The notes beneath the pieces are model-generated. The model did not search any database and was not told the origin of the DNA. It worked only from the letters and a program-made list of their open reading frames with translations. This document shows, in pieces, positions 26,478 to 36,300 of a stretch of DNA of 64,000 nucleotides. This DNA is from SAR324 cluster bacterium (GTDB taxonomy: Bacteria > SAR324 > NAC60-12). The DNA is taken from the NCBI GenBank assembly GCA_015232315.1, contig JADFZZ010000007.1:62001-126000 (forward strand), written 5' to 3'. A program made the translations under genes and the position numbers. Position 1 is the first letter of the stretch. Every line of letters starts with the position of its first letter.

Positions 26478-26580
26478 AACTCAACAATCTCCTCTGTTCG
26501 ATATGCTTCTTCCCTTCTGGAATGAATGGATTGTCAGCACAGGATGTAATGAATAATGCAATGATGAGTAGGTATTTCAT
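26374..26580 (-). CDS. Small lipoprotein, possibly Rz1-like
   Basis: 68 residues from ATG 26580, with GGGGA six bases upstream. The signal sequence MKYLLIIALFITSC has a lipobox (I-T-S-C), so the protein should be lipidated at Cys14. The remainder is polar and lacks any family match. A small phage lipoprotein near candidate lysis genes could be an outer-membrane spanin, although it is not proline-rich. The C-terminal half overlaps the zinc-ribbon frame, and its coding nature there is doubtful. Confidence 0.5.
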   Translation of the reverse strand: MKYLLIIALFITSCADNPFIPEGKKHIEQRRLLSYGKDTNSYRTRTGGYSAIRNLQMESRQLQSARTE

Positions 26581-26635
26581 ATTTTTCCCCTTAAAATATC
26601 GAAAATTCCAAATACAGAATGGCAATATCTGACAT

Positions 26636-27700
26636 TTAATAATTAGTGTTCACCTTGTATGTGCCAGTAACTTGAATATGATACCCATCTGAATACGCAT
26701 AATAAGCAACAGTTTGACCTCTGTTGACATCAGTTGCTACTACCCTTCCAGTCCCCTGTGGATTGTTGTTTGTAGTTGCAGGAATCATTTGGATAACTCC
26801 AATCAATGCGGTGTACGCTGGACTACTGCCAGGGTAATCACAAGGAGTTGGAAGTATAAAATTAAAGCCATTCACGCCGGACCCACCACTTACATTGGAA
26901 GCAAAATATTTAGCACTGAAGTTAATACTGCCACCAACTCTAATAAATTTCCCAAGACCATCCAAAGCTAAAGATGAATTGAAACCGCCACCTATATCAG
27001 ATAGGTCGGGTTCCCAAAGCCCAGATGTAGAATCTCCTTCTTGTTGATGGACGAATTGTCTAATGATAACATCACTTGCATTACCCTGACAATAAAATGC
27101 TGTCCCTACTTGTCGTCCGAATGTGTAGCCTGAAGGCATAGCAATTCCGGAATTGACAGCACTTCCATCATTAAGACCACCAAACGTCTTTTTACTTTTT
27201 GATGCTACACAGGAGGTTCCAGATGTGCCATATATGACGTGCATGTAATACCAGCCATTTGCAAAATCTCCTGTGTCAATAGAATTTGCTCCTGCCACGG
27301 CACTGCTGTCCATCAACTCATTCACTGAACTTAGAACCAACGCCAAACCAGAGGCATTATAAACAGTCACATAATCTGCTGTAACAACAACATCGTCATC
27401 TGGGCTATTGGGCACTTGATAAACTGCAATATTTTCATCACGTTTATTAGGTGTGAATGAGCTTCCAATAGCAATACCAGAACCAGGAACTTTCTCAGTG
27501 ATTGTATTGAACTTAACTGTATCCACGACTTCCAGATTTCGTCCAGTAGGGATTACAACATCATCCCCTACATCAAGACCAAGAGCATTCTTAACATTAT
27601 CAATCTGAGACTGGAATGTGGACAAAGCTGGCGAAGTCTGCTCATCTCCAGACATTTCTTTACTGAAACGATGGTCACTTACTTTTTTAATAATGGGCAT
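26636..27700 (-). CDS. Tail fibre-like protein, partial paralogue of the large fibre
   Basis: 354 residues. Residues about 60-200 (ITEKVPGSGIAIGSSFTPNKRDE, then TVYNASGLALVLSSVNE, WYYMHVI, MPSGYTFGRQVG) align with the C-terminal part of the 1367-aa fibre upstream. The DNA is also similar: 27435-27460 is identical to 28495-28520. The last 150 residues differ, suggesting a swapped tip or receptor-binding end. It is probably a virion fibre component or an alternative fibre end. Confidence 0.72.
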   Translation of the reverse strand: MPIIKKVSDHRFSKEMSGDEQTSPALSTFQSQIDNVKNALGLDVGDDVVIPTGRNLEVVDTVKFNTITEKVPGSGIAIGSSFTPNKRDENIAVYQVPNSPDDDVVVTADYVTVYNASGLALVLSSVNELMDSSAVAGANSIDTGDFANGWYYMHVIYGTSGTSCVASKSKKTFGGLNDGSAVNSGIAMPSGYTFGRQVGTAFYCQGNASDVIIRQFVHQQEGDSTSGLWEPDLSDIGGGFNSSLALDGLGKFIRVGGSINFSAKYFASNVSGGSGVNGFNFILPTPCDYPGSSPAYTALIGVIQMIPATTNNNPQGTGRVVATDVNRGQTVAYYAYSDGYHIQVTGTYKVNTNY

Positions 27701-27737
27701 AAATTCCTTTGTGTCTGAGACAATGTTGTAAATTTTT

Positions 27738-27768
27738 TGTGCTTAACGCTGTGGAAGTGTTAAGCACA
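27738..27768. repeat. Perfect 10-bp inverted repeat between fibre genes
   Basis: TGTGCTTAAC (27738-27747) and GTTAAGCACA (27759-27768) form a perfect hairpin with an 11-nt loop. It lies between the large fibre gene and its paralogue. On the minus strand no U-run follows, so it looks more like a processing or stabilising element than a terminator. Confidence 0.55.
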
Positions 27769-27813
27769 GGATGTTATTGATGATGCGATGATTGGAGGTA
27801 TTTCATAAAAACC

Positions 27814-30800
27814 TTAAAAAAGTTTATACACATATCCACGCAAATAAATAGACCCTGAATCCACAGTCCCTCCTGTATAGTATTTTAAGTAATCGCTATA
27901 AACTATAATTTCACCACTCGTTTGTACTTCGGAACTTGTCCCCACAGACAATGCCGTAATAGAATTAAGACAATTACCAGCGGTTGTTGAATCGTTATCA
28001 GTTGTTACATCTAAACCACCATTATCAGCGTTAAGATAAACACTTATTTTTATTGAGTGTGTGATACTTTGTGGAGTGAATTCACTTGAAAAAGAAACAG
28101 ACCCCGCTGCTGTGATACCGGATTTTACAGTGACTGATTCCATACCAACATGATTCCCAATTTGATGAAAACGAATGAAATTGCTCGAAGTATTTCTAAC
28201 AGCCCCCACAAGACGTTTAAAAAGGTACCCTGATGGCATTGTGGGTGCTGTTGATGAAATAGACAAAAGTGAAGCCGTGGTTGTTCCATTCCAAATCACC
28301 CAGATGTAATACCAACTATTAACCGCTTCAGCTCCAGTATCCAATCCATTTACGCCTGAAACTGTAATATCAGCAGTTAGATTTACAGCAGATAAAACCT
28401 GAGCCAAGCCAGCAGTATTATAAACAGTCAAGAAATCCGCATCAATATCCACCTGATAAAGTGGATTTGTTGCATTCACCTTAACAACAACGCCTTCATC
28501 ACGTTTATTAGGTGTGAATGCACTGCCGATAGCAATACCAGAACCGGGATTCTTCTCGGTGATTGTATCAGTGTATGAATCATTCACAGTAACACTGTTA
28601 AAGGCCACGTCTGATGTTGGAGAAACATCCTGATCCGACAATCCAGTATATCCAAATTGCTCTCTGAAGGTCAGAACCTCACCTGCCAGCAAAGCACCAG
28701 CAGCAGTCAATGTGATGCTGTTGGCATTGGTTTCAGTATAGTGATTACCTAAAAGGTATCTCAACCCAGAGCTGTGATACACTTCCAATGATTTTCCATC
28801 TTTTGTGTAAGCTCCACTGTGAGGAATCACTATGACATCTCCTGCTCCTTTATTACTTGGAGCTACATAATCCTCATACAAATGGGTGTTGGATGTGTAT
28901 GTCACTAAACCTAAATAATCATACAATACTCCAAAGCTGTTCAGACTATCTTCCGCAGTTTGTGACGTGATTTTGATCTTCAATCCATAAAACCCGCCAG
29001 AAAGATAAATAGTTTCACCCGCATTGCAGTTGGTGAAAGATCCTGAATATGCACCTTCAGACACCACAGCAACATCATAGCTGACCTGAAAGTTTGCATC
29101 ACTGAGTAAGGTATCCAAGTGAACATAAAACTTGTAGTCTATGGCTGTGCCTGGAACTACAATTTCTTTGATTATGTACTGCCCCACCTGAAAATCGTAT
29201 CGTTTTTCAGCAGAATTATAACTGGCAGTACCATCCAAAATAGTCCCAATGGCGTTGAAAATATCAAAATACAACTCATTGTACGGAGTTGATCCTAACA
29301 ACGTGGCATAAATTCCATCATCGGAAAACGAATCTCCTGTGCCACTGCCACCACCGCCGAAGCTGGCGAGTTGCGCTGCGACACCCTGAAACTTCGTGAT
29401 CTCTTCTTTCAAATCTTTTTGTGGAACGTCAATATAAACTGATGTCCCAGATCCCATGACGGTGGTTCTTTGTGCCAGCGCAATGGTCTCCAACGATTGA
29501 TACGCCACATCCGCATAAACGGACAACACCGCACAACCTTTGAGAATTGAAAGCCCTGCTGATGTGGAAACATACAACTGCTGGGTCGAATCGTCAAAGT
29601 CCATCGCCGTGATGTCATTGCCCAGAATTCCAGCCTTAGAATTCAAACTGAACAAGTATTTTTCCATGAGGAAGATCAACGCCGCCTGTTCTTCGGTAAT
29701 CGTGGTTTTTCCAATTCGGAGTAGAGACAGGGTTCCATTGCTCAACGCATTGGACACCGTGTGTTCCAGGCCGATAAGAATCGTCGCAGATCCGTTTGTG
29801 AGCGTTCCCGCAGCATTGGTGATAGTCACATCTGCCGTTTCCAAGGCGCCATTGATGAACATTTTCAACACACCTGCTTTCCTGGTCAAAACGACACTGA
29901 TCCATTCGTTTGTCCTGACCAACCTTGATGAACTGATTTTGTCTGAGGTTGAAAACCCATCATTTGTGATCTCAAAATGCAATTTACCGTCTGTTCCTAC
30001 ATACACTTTCCACCCTGAATTTTGATATGAGGAGGTGTAATAGGCATAAATCGCAATCGTTTCTAACGAGGATTGTCCTGTGTGTTCTTTGAGCCAAAAC
30101 TGGATGGCAAAATCATCTGTTCCAAGATCAAAATCCGTATCATATGCCTTATTCATGAAGTTCAACGAGTTGAAACCCTTATAGGCAACCAGAGTGCATC
30201 CGGTGTTCACCACTTCCTTGGTGATCGTCCCATTGCTGGTAAAATTATTGGTTTTTCCTGATCTGTCCGTAACCCCCAAATCAGCCACATCCGTCATGTT
30301 CATGATCGCTAATATCGGATCGCCAACCATCCATCCCGTCTGGTATTCTTGCGTGATCCAGTCCGCCATTTCTTTGTTGAACAATGCCAATCCGGATGCC
30401 GAGGCCATCGCACGGAAAGTATCCAGGCTTCTCAATGCTGAACTTTTAGAGGATGCGGAGGGATTGGATAATACGGGTGGAGTTGATGCCGTACTGATGG
30501 AATAATCGGTACCGCCGAACGTTCTGGTGGTATAGGGATAAGCAAACCCGTCAATTCGGGCTGAGGTAGCATTCCCTGCCAGGATTTCCTCATCGGGGCC
30601 GGTTGTGACAAAATAATAGTCGTCTCCTGCCGTGGTTTTCATGTTGACCACGGTACCGTCTGGGAGCAACACATCCACGCCGCTCAAGGTTGCCATTGCA
30701 ACAGTCGGTTGAGACAGGTTCCGTGTGGGATCATCCTCTGTTCCTGATTTGATAAAAACGTGCATCCCGTTGATGGAGGGGCTTGTCAACTTGTTGACCG

Positions 30801-31917
30801 TAGACAGTTGTCGCCAGCCTGTGACTGTTTGGTTCCTTAACGAAATCAAGGCTTCTGAAGCATACGAAGCTGTGGTGTTGTACCTGTACGAAGTGTCTTT
30901 GACGAAATCAATCACAAACAACTCACCCACCAATCCAGAGCATCCCACATACAAGAACCCGTTTTTTGCTCTCACAGAGGAAACCACTGAATCCACAGTC
31001 GAGCCGATCATCGTATCGTCTGCGGCTTTGGTGAATTTCATCCACAGATTGACAGTCGATCCATCCAGATCATAGATGTGGACAAAATCATCTCCCGCAA
31101 CCAGCAAGGCCGTAGAGGGGAATCGGTCTTTTGCGCCACGATTCAAAGCCACACCCGCATATTCCTTGAACCATGACTTTTCGCCACCTAATTCCCGCCA
31201 TGCTCCACCATCTGAATCCAAAGACGTTTCGTAAAGAAAAACGTCATTCACCGAAGTCACCGCCAGGGTGGAAAGTAAACGGGTGATCAAGGAGGGGTTC
31301 GATTCGCTCAGAATTTCCCAGCGTCCATCACCTGCATTATCATTGGGCCTGAGAACCGAGGCTCCGTCATCTGCCACGGTTGAGGTAGGAATGTACCGAT
31401 ACTCTGCACCCAACCCTGAAACGTACCGGATTGCAAAGTCACCAATATTGGCAGTAGGAATGGCTTTCAGAGTCGCTGCGTCTGGCACCGAAGCTCCGTA
31501 TGCCGCATGTTCAACACTGGATTCTGTGGCAAATTTGTTGGCGTTGTTTGCACCTGCAACATCTAATGCCAGGATTTGATCGTTGGTCAGGTTGGAATAT
31601 TTCCTCCACCGTCCTGTGCCTGTGTCTGGAACCAGTACAGTGTCATCGTCCCCATTGCTGACATCACTGGCATGGAACCGATAAGCCGTGTACGGCGTGG
31701 AGTTGGTCAATAACACCATCATACCGTTTGTTCGATTGGCTGCGGTAATCGCCTTGATCGCAACCACAGAAGCGTATGCCCCACCAATGCGCCGGTTGAG
31801 GATACTCACTGCCGTGTCAATATTGTCCTTGTTTGAATCTTCAATGGGTTTCCAAACGGTCGTTCCTGCTTCCGGTTTTTCAAGACTGAGATCCCCTGTT
31901 GTGAATGTGCTTGGCAT
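27814..31917 (-). CDS. Large tail fibre/tail spike protein with LamG-like domain
   Basis: 1367 residues. The N-terminal part contains beta-rich phage fibre repeats (VAIKAITAANRTNGMMVLL, LKAIPTANIGDFAIRYV). A concanavalin/LamG-like domain at about 620-750 has FAIQFWLKEH, GTDGKLHFEI and WISVVLTRKAGVLKMFINGA. This fold often binds carbohydrate. The C-terminal region shares the ITEKNPGSGIAIGSAFTPNKRDE module with the downstream paralogue. It follows the collar-type protein gene and is probably the main receptor-binding fibre. Confidence 0.8.
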   Translation of the reverse strand: MPSTFTTGDLSLEKPEAGTTVWKPIEDSNKDNIDTAVSILNRRIGGAYASVVAIKAITAANRTNGMMVLLTNSTPYTAYRFHASDVSNGDDDTVLVPDTGTGRWRKYSNLTNDQILALDVAGANNANKFATESSVEHAAYGASVPDAATLKAIPTANIGDFAIRYVSGLGAEYRYIPTSTVADDGASVLRPNDNAGDGRWEILSESNPSLITRLLSTLAVTSVNDVFLYETSLDSDGGAWRELGGEKSWFKEYAGVALNRGAKDRFPSTALLVAGDDFVHIYDLDGSTVNLWMKFTKAADDTMIGSTVDSVVSSVRAKNGFLYVGCSGLVGELFVIDFVKDTSYRYNTTASYASEALISLRNQTVTGWRQLSTVNKLTSPSINGMHVFIKSGTEDDPTRNLSQPTVAMATLSGVDVLLPDGTVVNMKTTAGDDYYFVTTGPDEEILAGNATSARIDGFAYPYTTRTFGGTDYSISTASTPPVLSNPSASSKSSALRSLDTFRAMASASGLALFNKEMADWITQEYQTGWMVGDPILAIMNMTDVADLGVTDRSGKTNNFTSNGTITKEVVNTGCTLVAYKGFNSLNFMNKAYDTDFDLGTDDFAIQFWLKEHTGQSSLETIAIYAYYTSSYQNSGWKVYVGTDGKLHFEITNDGFSTSDKISSSRLVRTNEWISVVLTRKAGVLKMFINGALETADVTITNAAGTLTNGSATILIGLEHTVSNALSNGTLSLLRIGKTTITEEQAALIFLMEKYLFSLNSKAGILGNDITAMDFDDSTQQLYVSTSAGLSILKGCAVLSVYADVAYQSLETIALAQRTTVMGSGTSVYIDVPQKDLKEEITKFQGVAAQLASFGGGGSGTGDSFSDDGIYATLLGSTPYNELYFDIFNAIGTILDGTASYNSAEKRYDFQVGQYIIKEIVVPGTAIDYKFYVHLDTLLSDANFQVSYDVAVVSEGAYSGSFTNCNAGETIYLSGGFYGLKIKITSQTAEDSLNSFGVLYDYLGLVTYTSNTHLYEDYVAPSNKGAGDVIVIPHSGAYTKDGKSLEVYHSSGLRYLLGNHYTETNANSITLTAAGALLAGEVLTFREQFGYTGLSDQDVSPTSDVAFNSVTVNDSYTDTITEKNPGSGIAIGSAFTPNKRDEGVVVKVNATNPLYQVDIDADFLTVYNTAGLAQVLSAVNLTADITVSGVNGLDTGAEAVNSWYYIWVIWNGTTTASLLSISSTAPTMPSGYLFKRLVGAVRNTSSNFIRFHQIGNHVGMESVTVKSGITAAGSVSFSSEFTPQSITHSIKISVYLNADNGGLDVTTDNDSTTAGNCLNSITALSVGTSSEVQTSGEIIVYSDYLKYYTGGTVDSGSIYLRGYVYKLF

Positions 31918-31932
31918 ATCGCTCCTTGCGTC

Positions 31933-33102
31933 CTAATTTTTAATGAGATAGAAAAAAACACTATACTTCGGGGTCACATCAAATGGATGAGTGTGGCCCC
32001 CTAGCGAGACGGTATTTCCTGAACCGGATTGTACCTGAACAGTTGCCGTTTCTGGATCGGTCTGAACTTCCTGTTGTCCAGACACGCCGAAATTTGTCGG
32101 GTTTGCAGTGTGTGCCTCCCATCCCATCGGGAAGGCATTGCTCATGTTGTAATCTCCCATGTGACCATCAAGCACACGCCATCCTTCCCAGTAGCACCCA
32201 ACTCTCCCGAACCACTTATCAACACCAGATGCAGGAAAACCAGTGGAAGTCGTGGTCAGTTCAAAGGCGTGTTGAAACTCCCTGAAAGAATGTGGTCTCC
32301 AGAGCATGACGCTGCCCTTGGGCGCAAAAAGCTGAGGGTGTGACCGTTCGGGGTGCTGATAATCTCGAATGTCCTTGATGTAGAACTGATATTTTTCCTG
32401 AGTCTGCCCTCCGGTATAGACGTTTTGCTCCTTAAAAAATAACTCATCATACTTGATCAACACCCACCTCAAGGAAAACAACAGGATCTCGTCCGAATCC
32501 AGAAACACGGAGGGATCCGAATTGCTCAACCGAAAATAGGCTCTCAGTTTAAGCTTTCCGTCCACAACGTTTTCCCTGGCTGCGACAAACACCCAGCATT
32601 CTCTATCCGTTGGCCCTGTGATCCCGCTTTCGTCTGTGTACTCAACTGTGATGTTGCCACCGCCATTGACTTCTGTGACATATGTATCCTGGGTGAGAAT
32701 GACAGGCCGCCCCTTTAACATCATCCGGAGCGGAGATGCCACGGAAGCAGAAAGACCAATCCGGTTGACCAGCTCATCATTCGTGGGCTGGGAATTATTC
32801 AGAGACGTTTTCCAAATAAACCGCAACCTGTCACTGTACTGATGCAGGATACTTGATTCACCTGAGAGTCCAATCAACGGATGGATGATCTGCTGGAATG
32901 CTTGGGAGGATGGATTGAAACCCAGATCCTTGAACCTCTGATCCAGGGCTTCTATGCTTCTCTGGAGTGACGCAGCGGCAGCGTTCATACCGTTGATGTC
33001 AATGTCTAACTGACTGTCACCCGTGGATGTACTCCAACCGCCTTCGGGATACCAAAGGACTTCGTTTCGTTCAAATACTTTTCTGTCGTCTGATCCAGCC
33101 AT
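31933..33102 (-). CDS. Tail protein with C-terminal collar-like domain
   Basis: 389 residues. The C-terminus has GCYWEGWRVLDGHMGD and ends in GGHTHPFDVTPKYSVFFYLIKN, the His-x-His and Pro-x-Tyr ending typical of phage tail-collar/fibre-tip domains. The N-terminal part (FERNEVLWYPEGGW) is probably the attachment end. It lies between the tail hub-like gene and the large fibre gene, so it may link fibre to tail tip. Confidence 0.75.
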   Translation of the reverse strand: MAGSDDRKVFERNEVLWYPEGGWSTSTGDSQLDIDINGMNAAAASLQRSIEALDQRFKDLGFNPSSQAFQQIIHPLIGLSGESSILHQYSDRLRFIWKTSLNNSQPTNDELVNRIGLSASVASPLRMMLKGRPVILTQDTYVTEVNGGGNITVEYTDESGITGPTDRECWVFVAARENVVDGKLKLRAYFRLSNSDPSVFLDSDEILLFSLRWVLIKYDELFFKEQNVYTGGQTQEKYQFYIKDIRDYQHPERSHPQLFAPKGSVMLWRPHSFREFQHAFELTTTSTGFPASGVDKWFGRVGCYWEGWRVLDGHMGDYNMSNAFPMGWEAHTANPTNFGVSGQQEVQTDPETATVQVQSGSGNTVSLGGHTHPFDVTPKYSVFFYLIKN

Positions 33103-33103
33103 A

Positions 33104-34510
33104 TCAATACTGTATAATTACGGTTTCTTCTATCTCGCCACCTAACTGATAATTTCGCCTGCCTAAAAATACCAGATCTGGACTTGTAGAACAATAGGCT
33201 TTTTCACCAACTTTTGGAGTGGTGTCAAAAGCCTGTTTCATGAACACTGTATCTCCTTCAACCCGAAGCACAATTCCGTACCCCACGCCGAACTCGGAAG
33301 ACACATAAATATAAAAATTTTCGGTCAACCCTGTGACGTTATCCAACACAATCTCTGTCAGGGAAGTAACCCCCGTGATCGTAGAAATAAATATGCGTTG
33401 GCCCAGCTTTCGGTATCGCCGAACAAAGGAGTTCTCAAAAAACAACTTGTACTTCACTTTGGACTGCGAGGTTGAGAGCTGGGCGTACCGTACTGAACAG
33501 AAAGCGTTTTTGAACGGGAATCCTGATAAATGTGGCAACTCATCGCTGGTAATCGTCACCAGATCGCCATACCGCAAATTGGATAAATAATGCCGGTACG
33601 TTTCTCCCTCAATGATAAACTGAGGATCTTTGAGCCGCTTCAGGAACCTGGATGCAATATCAATTGACAAACTCTCTGAACGTCCCCATTTCCAGGGAAT
33701 ATTGAACAACTTCTCCCCGTAGGAATTGACGGAATCCTGATCCGCAAGGTCTTCGGATTGCGTGTCATAGCGTTTGGTACTCCAGTTCAGGTTGTACTGT
33801 ACCGTAATGAGGTTTGAAATGTTTTTGAGCGTTGCCGTTGCGGAAAGCGTGGTCAACTCGTTATTGGCGTTGATATGCGCCACAGGAAACCTGGAACGCC
33901 CACCCGTCTCAGAGTGAAATGTGATCCGGCCTGTCTCAATCTCTGTAAAAAAAAGATACTCTAACATCTCCGCAAACCACTCTGCAAACGAGTTATCACG
34001 GTTGATGATGCCTGAAATGTAGAGTCCTTGGGTCACACACGCTTTGATGAGTCCGTACCAGGTGCTTTTGTCCACCACATCAAACAGTTCATTGCCATAA
34101 AACTGGATCAAATAGGCCATGATGTGATCCGGCCTTGTGAGTGCCTTGCCGTTTCCCGAAATTCCCTGATCCACAATCCCACGCATCTTGGCTGCCAGTT
34201 TCGCCGTCTTGTTGTATGAAAACTCAATGTAGGTGTAAACCTTTCCGTCAATCGTATCAATTCCGGTGGTAAACACTTCCAGCAATTCATAAGAGCCTTC
34301 ATAGACGGCTTCAATGCCCAGGCATTCACCCCAGCTCACAAAATACCGTTTGGTCGTAATCCTGACAAGAGGAACGATCCCGTCAATACCCACCACAAAA
34401 TCGCCAAACACGAACTGGAGGAACGCAAACGGATCTTCTGTATCATTGCCAAAAAGCGCAGCTCGGTGGACAACACGCACAATCGAAGCTTTTGTCAGTG
34501 AAGATGGCAT
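33104..34510 (-). CDS. Putative tail-tip/baseplate hub protein
   Basis: 468 residues, no signal peptide or membrane segment. Mixed alpha/beta content, with phage hub-like features such as LSNLRYGDLVTITSDELPHLSGFPF. It sits after two other tail-tip genes and before the collar gene, the position of hub or tail-tip lysin proteins in siphophages. No catalytic motif is visible. Role inferred from position. Confidence 0.62.
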   Translation of the reverse strand: MPSSLTKASIVRVVHRAALFGNDTEDPFAFLQFVFGDFVVGIDGIVPLVRITTKRYFVSWGECLGIEAVYEGSYELLEVFTTGIDTIDGKVYTYIEFSYNKTAKLAAKMRGIVDQGISGNGKALTRPDHIMAYLIQFYGNELFDVVDKSTWYGLIKACVTQGLYISGIINRDNSFAEWFAEMLEYLFFTEIETGRITFHSETGGRSRFPVAHINANNELTTLSATATLKNISNLITVQYNLNWSTKRYDTQSEDLADQDSVNSYGEKLFNIPWKWGRSESLSIDIASRFLKRLKDPQFIIEGETYRHYLSNLRYGDLVTITSDELPHLSGFPFKNAFCSVRYAQLSTSQSKVKYKLFFENSFVRRYRKLGQRIFISTITGVTSLTEIVLDNVTGLTENFYIYVSSEFGVGYGIVLRVEGDTVFMKQAFDTTPKVGEKAYCSTSPDLVFLGRRNYQLGGEIEETVIIQY

Positions 34511-34511
34511 A

Positions 34512-35006
34512 TCAACCCAAAGAAAGAATTACCTTGTTTTTCGCATACTGTACGGTCTCGATAACGCCCCTGTTTACTTCAGCATAGTAAATGTATGCGA
34601 GACCAATAAAACCGAACCTGACGATGACTTCACGCCCCAATAAAGGCTCTTTTGACCATAATGAGGATATGGAATAATCGTGATTTGACAGTGTGACCGA
34701 TCCTGACCCGGAAGAACTCCGTTTTGACCGTTTCATGGACAAATTATCCTGAACACCGTCTGCAATCGTCACGTCTGTGACCTTGACCAGACGCTCCTCC
34801 TTCAAAATCAGGATGTCTGTGCGCTCATCAAACGTTAAGTCATAATCCTCTGGGAGAAAATCCTCCATGGGCAACCCGCTTTGCAGTTCTTCCGCAGCTC
34901 GACTGTCCTGAATAAACAATAACCCTCCACTGTCCATCCTCAAATACGCAGTGAATGCCGGAATACTGTCAAACCTGCGCCTGAATCTCTCAAATTCGTG
35001 GTTCAT
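34512..35006 (-). CDS. Small putative tail-tip protein
   Basis: 164 residues from ATG 35006, which overlaps the upstream stop (TGATG) and has AAGGAGG upstream; the longer frame to 35033 is unlikely. Contains FERFRRRFDSIPAFTAYLRMD at the start and a C-terminal beta-rich segment. Family not recognised; a tail role is inferred from gene order. Confidence 0.62.
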   Translation of the reverse strand: MNHEFERFRRRFDSIPAFTAYLRMDSGGLLFIQDSRAAEELQSGLPMEDFLPEDYDLTFDERTDILILKEERLVKVTDVTIADGVQDNLSMKRSKRSSSGSGSVTLSNHDYSISSLWSKEPLLGREVIVRFGFIGLAYIYYAEVNRGVIETVQYAKNKVILSLG

Positions 35007-36277
35007 CACGCCTCCTTGAGATTGATCTGCCACTGAAGTCGGTCTCGCCGGATATAATCCACAGAAACCTTCTCCTGGTTAAACAGAGAGTACAAATAAT
35101 CGGAGGGATAGGAAGGGAGGTTGATTGTGTAAAACGCCCTGGACGGTAGTCCTACCTGGTTGCAGGCATACCAAATATCAATGATGGTGTTGCGGTCGGC
35201 TTCGGTCAAATTGGAAAATCCCGCCTGATAAAACTTTCTTAATCCATGGATGGAGGTAAAGGACTGCCCTGTTCTGAACTCCGTATCTTCAGTGTAACGT
35301 CTGGTCTCAAACCCGTAATTCTTGTTAATGTCACGGCTCAATTGGGTGGCCTTCCCTAAAAATATATGCCCTGCCTCCGGTTTGACCGGATGTGCCTGGT
35401 GCGTGATAAGCTCTATCCGCCAATACCGATACTGCTGTAACCCATCCCTGAATAAATAGGCACAATGCTTTTTGGTAAAACCAATCTCTGCTCCAATATC
35501 CACCTCAAGCGGAACGGTACCCCAGGCATTCGGGATGGGTTCGCCATTGCTTGTTTGGCTCTCATTGGTGGCCTTGATAATAATTTTATCGCCCAGGGCT
35601 TGATCAAGATTATGGTCATGGAGCGCAAAGGCGTTCAACATCCAGGAACCTGAACCAAAATCCACATCAATATACGCCAGTGTGTCATTTGCCTTCCAGC
35701 GCATGTTCTTATCCCAGTTGAGCAAATGCTCTGGCAAATAACTACGGTACCCGATAAACGAAAACTCGTCACTCACCTCAAACGGATCCATGCCTGCTGT
35801 AACCGCATCACTGAACGATATTTCAACGCCAAGTGAACGAAGATATTCTGGAGTGTCAGAAGGATTTGATGATGTCAGGTACCCTTCAAGACCGTTGGTG
35901 TGGTAGCTTGCTCCTCCATCGGTCGAATAATAGTAACGTGCGCCACCAACTTTGCCATAGGTCGGCAAGGACGCATCGCCCTTGGACTTGATCCTGACAA
36001 TGATGGTTTTCTGGTCTTCTGCGATATAATCCCCCTGCACTTGCACGGTGCCAGAACCCGCATGGGACGCTCTAACGTTGCTGAAAAATCCTGGGTATGT
36101 TGAGGATGTCTGAAACGAAAACTGCGCAAGATCAGCCTCTTTTGCTGCTTCCAGTTCACTAAAAACGAGAAAGGTGATCCGTTCAATGATTTTTACTGGA
36201 GTCCCGCCTGATCCACCGTAATAAGTATCTCCGTATGGTGTAACCCCATACTCTCCAGTCGTTAAAAATACAGGCAT
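35006..36277 (-). CDS. Putative distal tail protein
   Basis: Start preferred at ATG 36277 (423 aa), because the ribosome site AAGGGG overlaps the ATG at 36286. The N-terminus is rich in Tyr-Gly (GEYGVTPYGDTYYGGSGG), a feature also found in the 157-aa virion gene at 58129. The C-terminus resembles distal tail (Dit-like) proteins in position only, directly after the tape measure gene. Beta-rich, no membrane segments. Confidence 0.65.
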   Translation of the reverse strand: MPVFLTTGEYGVTPYGDTYYGGSGGTPVKIIERITFLVFSELEAAKEADLAQFSFQTSSTYPGFFSNVRASHAGSGTVQVQGDYIAEDQKTIIVRIKSKGDASLPTYGKVGGARYYYSTDGGASYHTNGLEGYLTSSNPSDTPEYLRSLGVEISFSDAVTAGMDPFEVSDEFSFIGYRSYLPEHLLNWDKNMRWKANDTLAYIDVDFGSGSWMLNAFALHDHNLDQALGDKIIIKATNESQTSNGEPIPNAWGTVPLEVDIGAEIGFTKKHCAYLFRDGLQQYRYWRIELITHQAHPVKPEAGHIFLGKATQLSRDINKNYGFETRRYTEDTEFRTGQSFTSIHGLRKFYQAGFSNLTEADRNTIIDIWYACNQVGLPSRAFYTINLPSYPSDYLYSLFNQEKVSVDYIRRDRLQWQINLKEA

Positions 36278-36300
36278 AATACCCATCCCCTTAATTTTAA

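Noticed and set aside
26374-26580. A single lipoprotein gene broken by a -1 frameshift into the 232-aa frame
   Set aside because: The -1 frame is open from about 26510 to 26365 and gives a plausible join, but no good slippery site is present and the zinc-ribbon alignment supports a different frame over the same bases. Left as overlapping genes, with the indel possibility noted.
27738-27768. Rho-independent terminator between the fibre genes
   Set aside because: On the transcribed strand the hairpin is followed by A residues, not a U-run.
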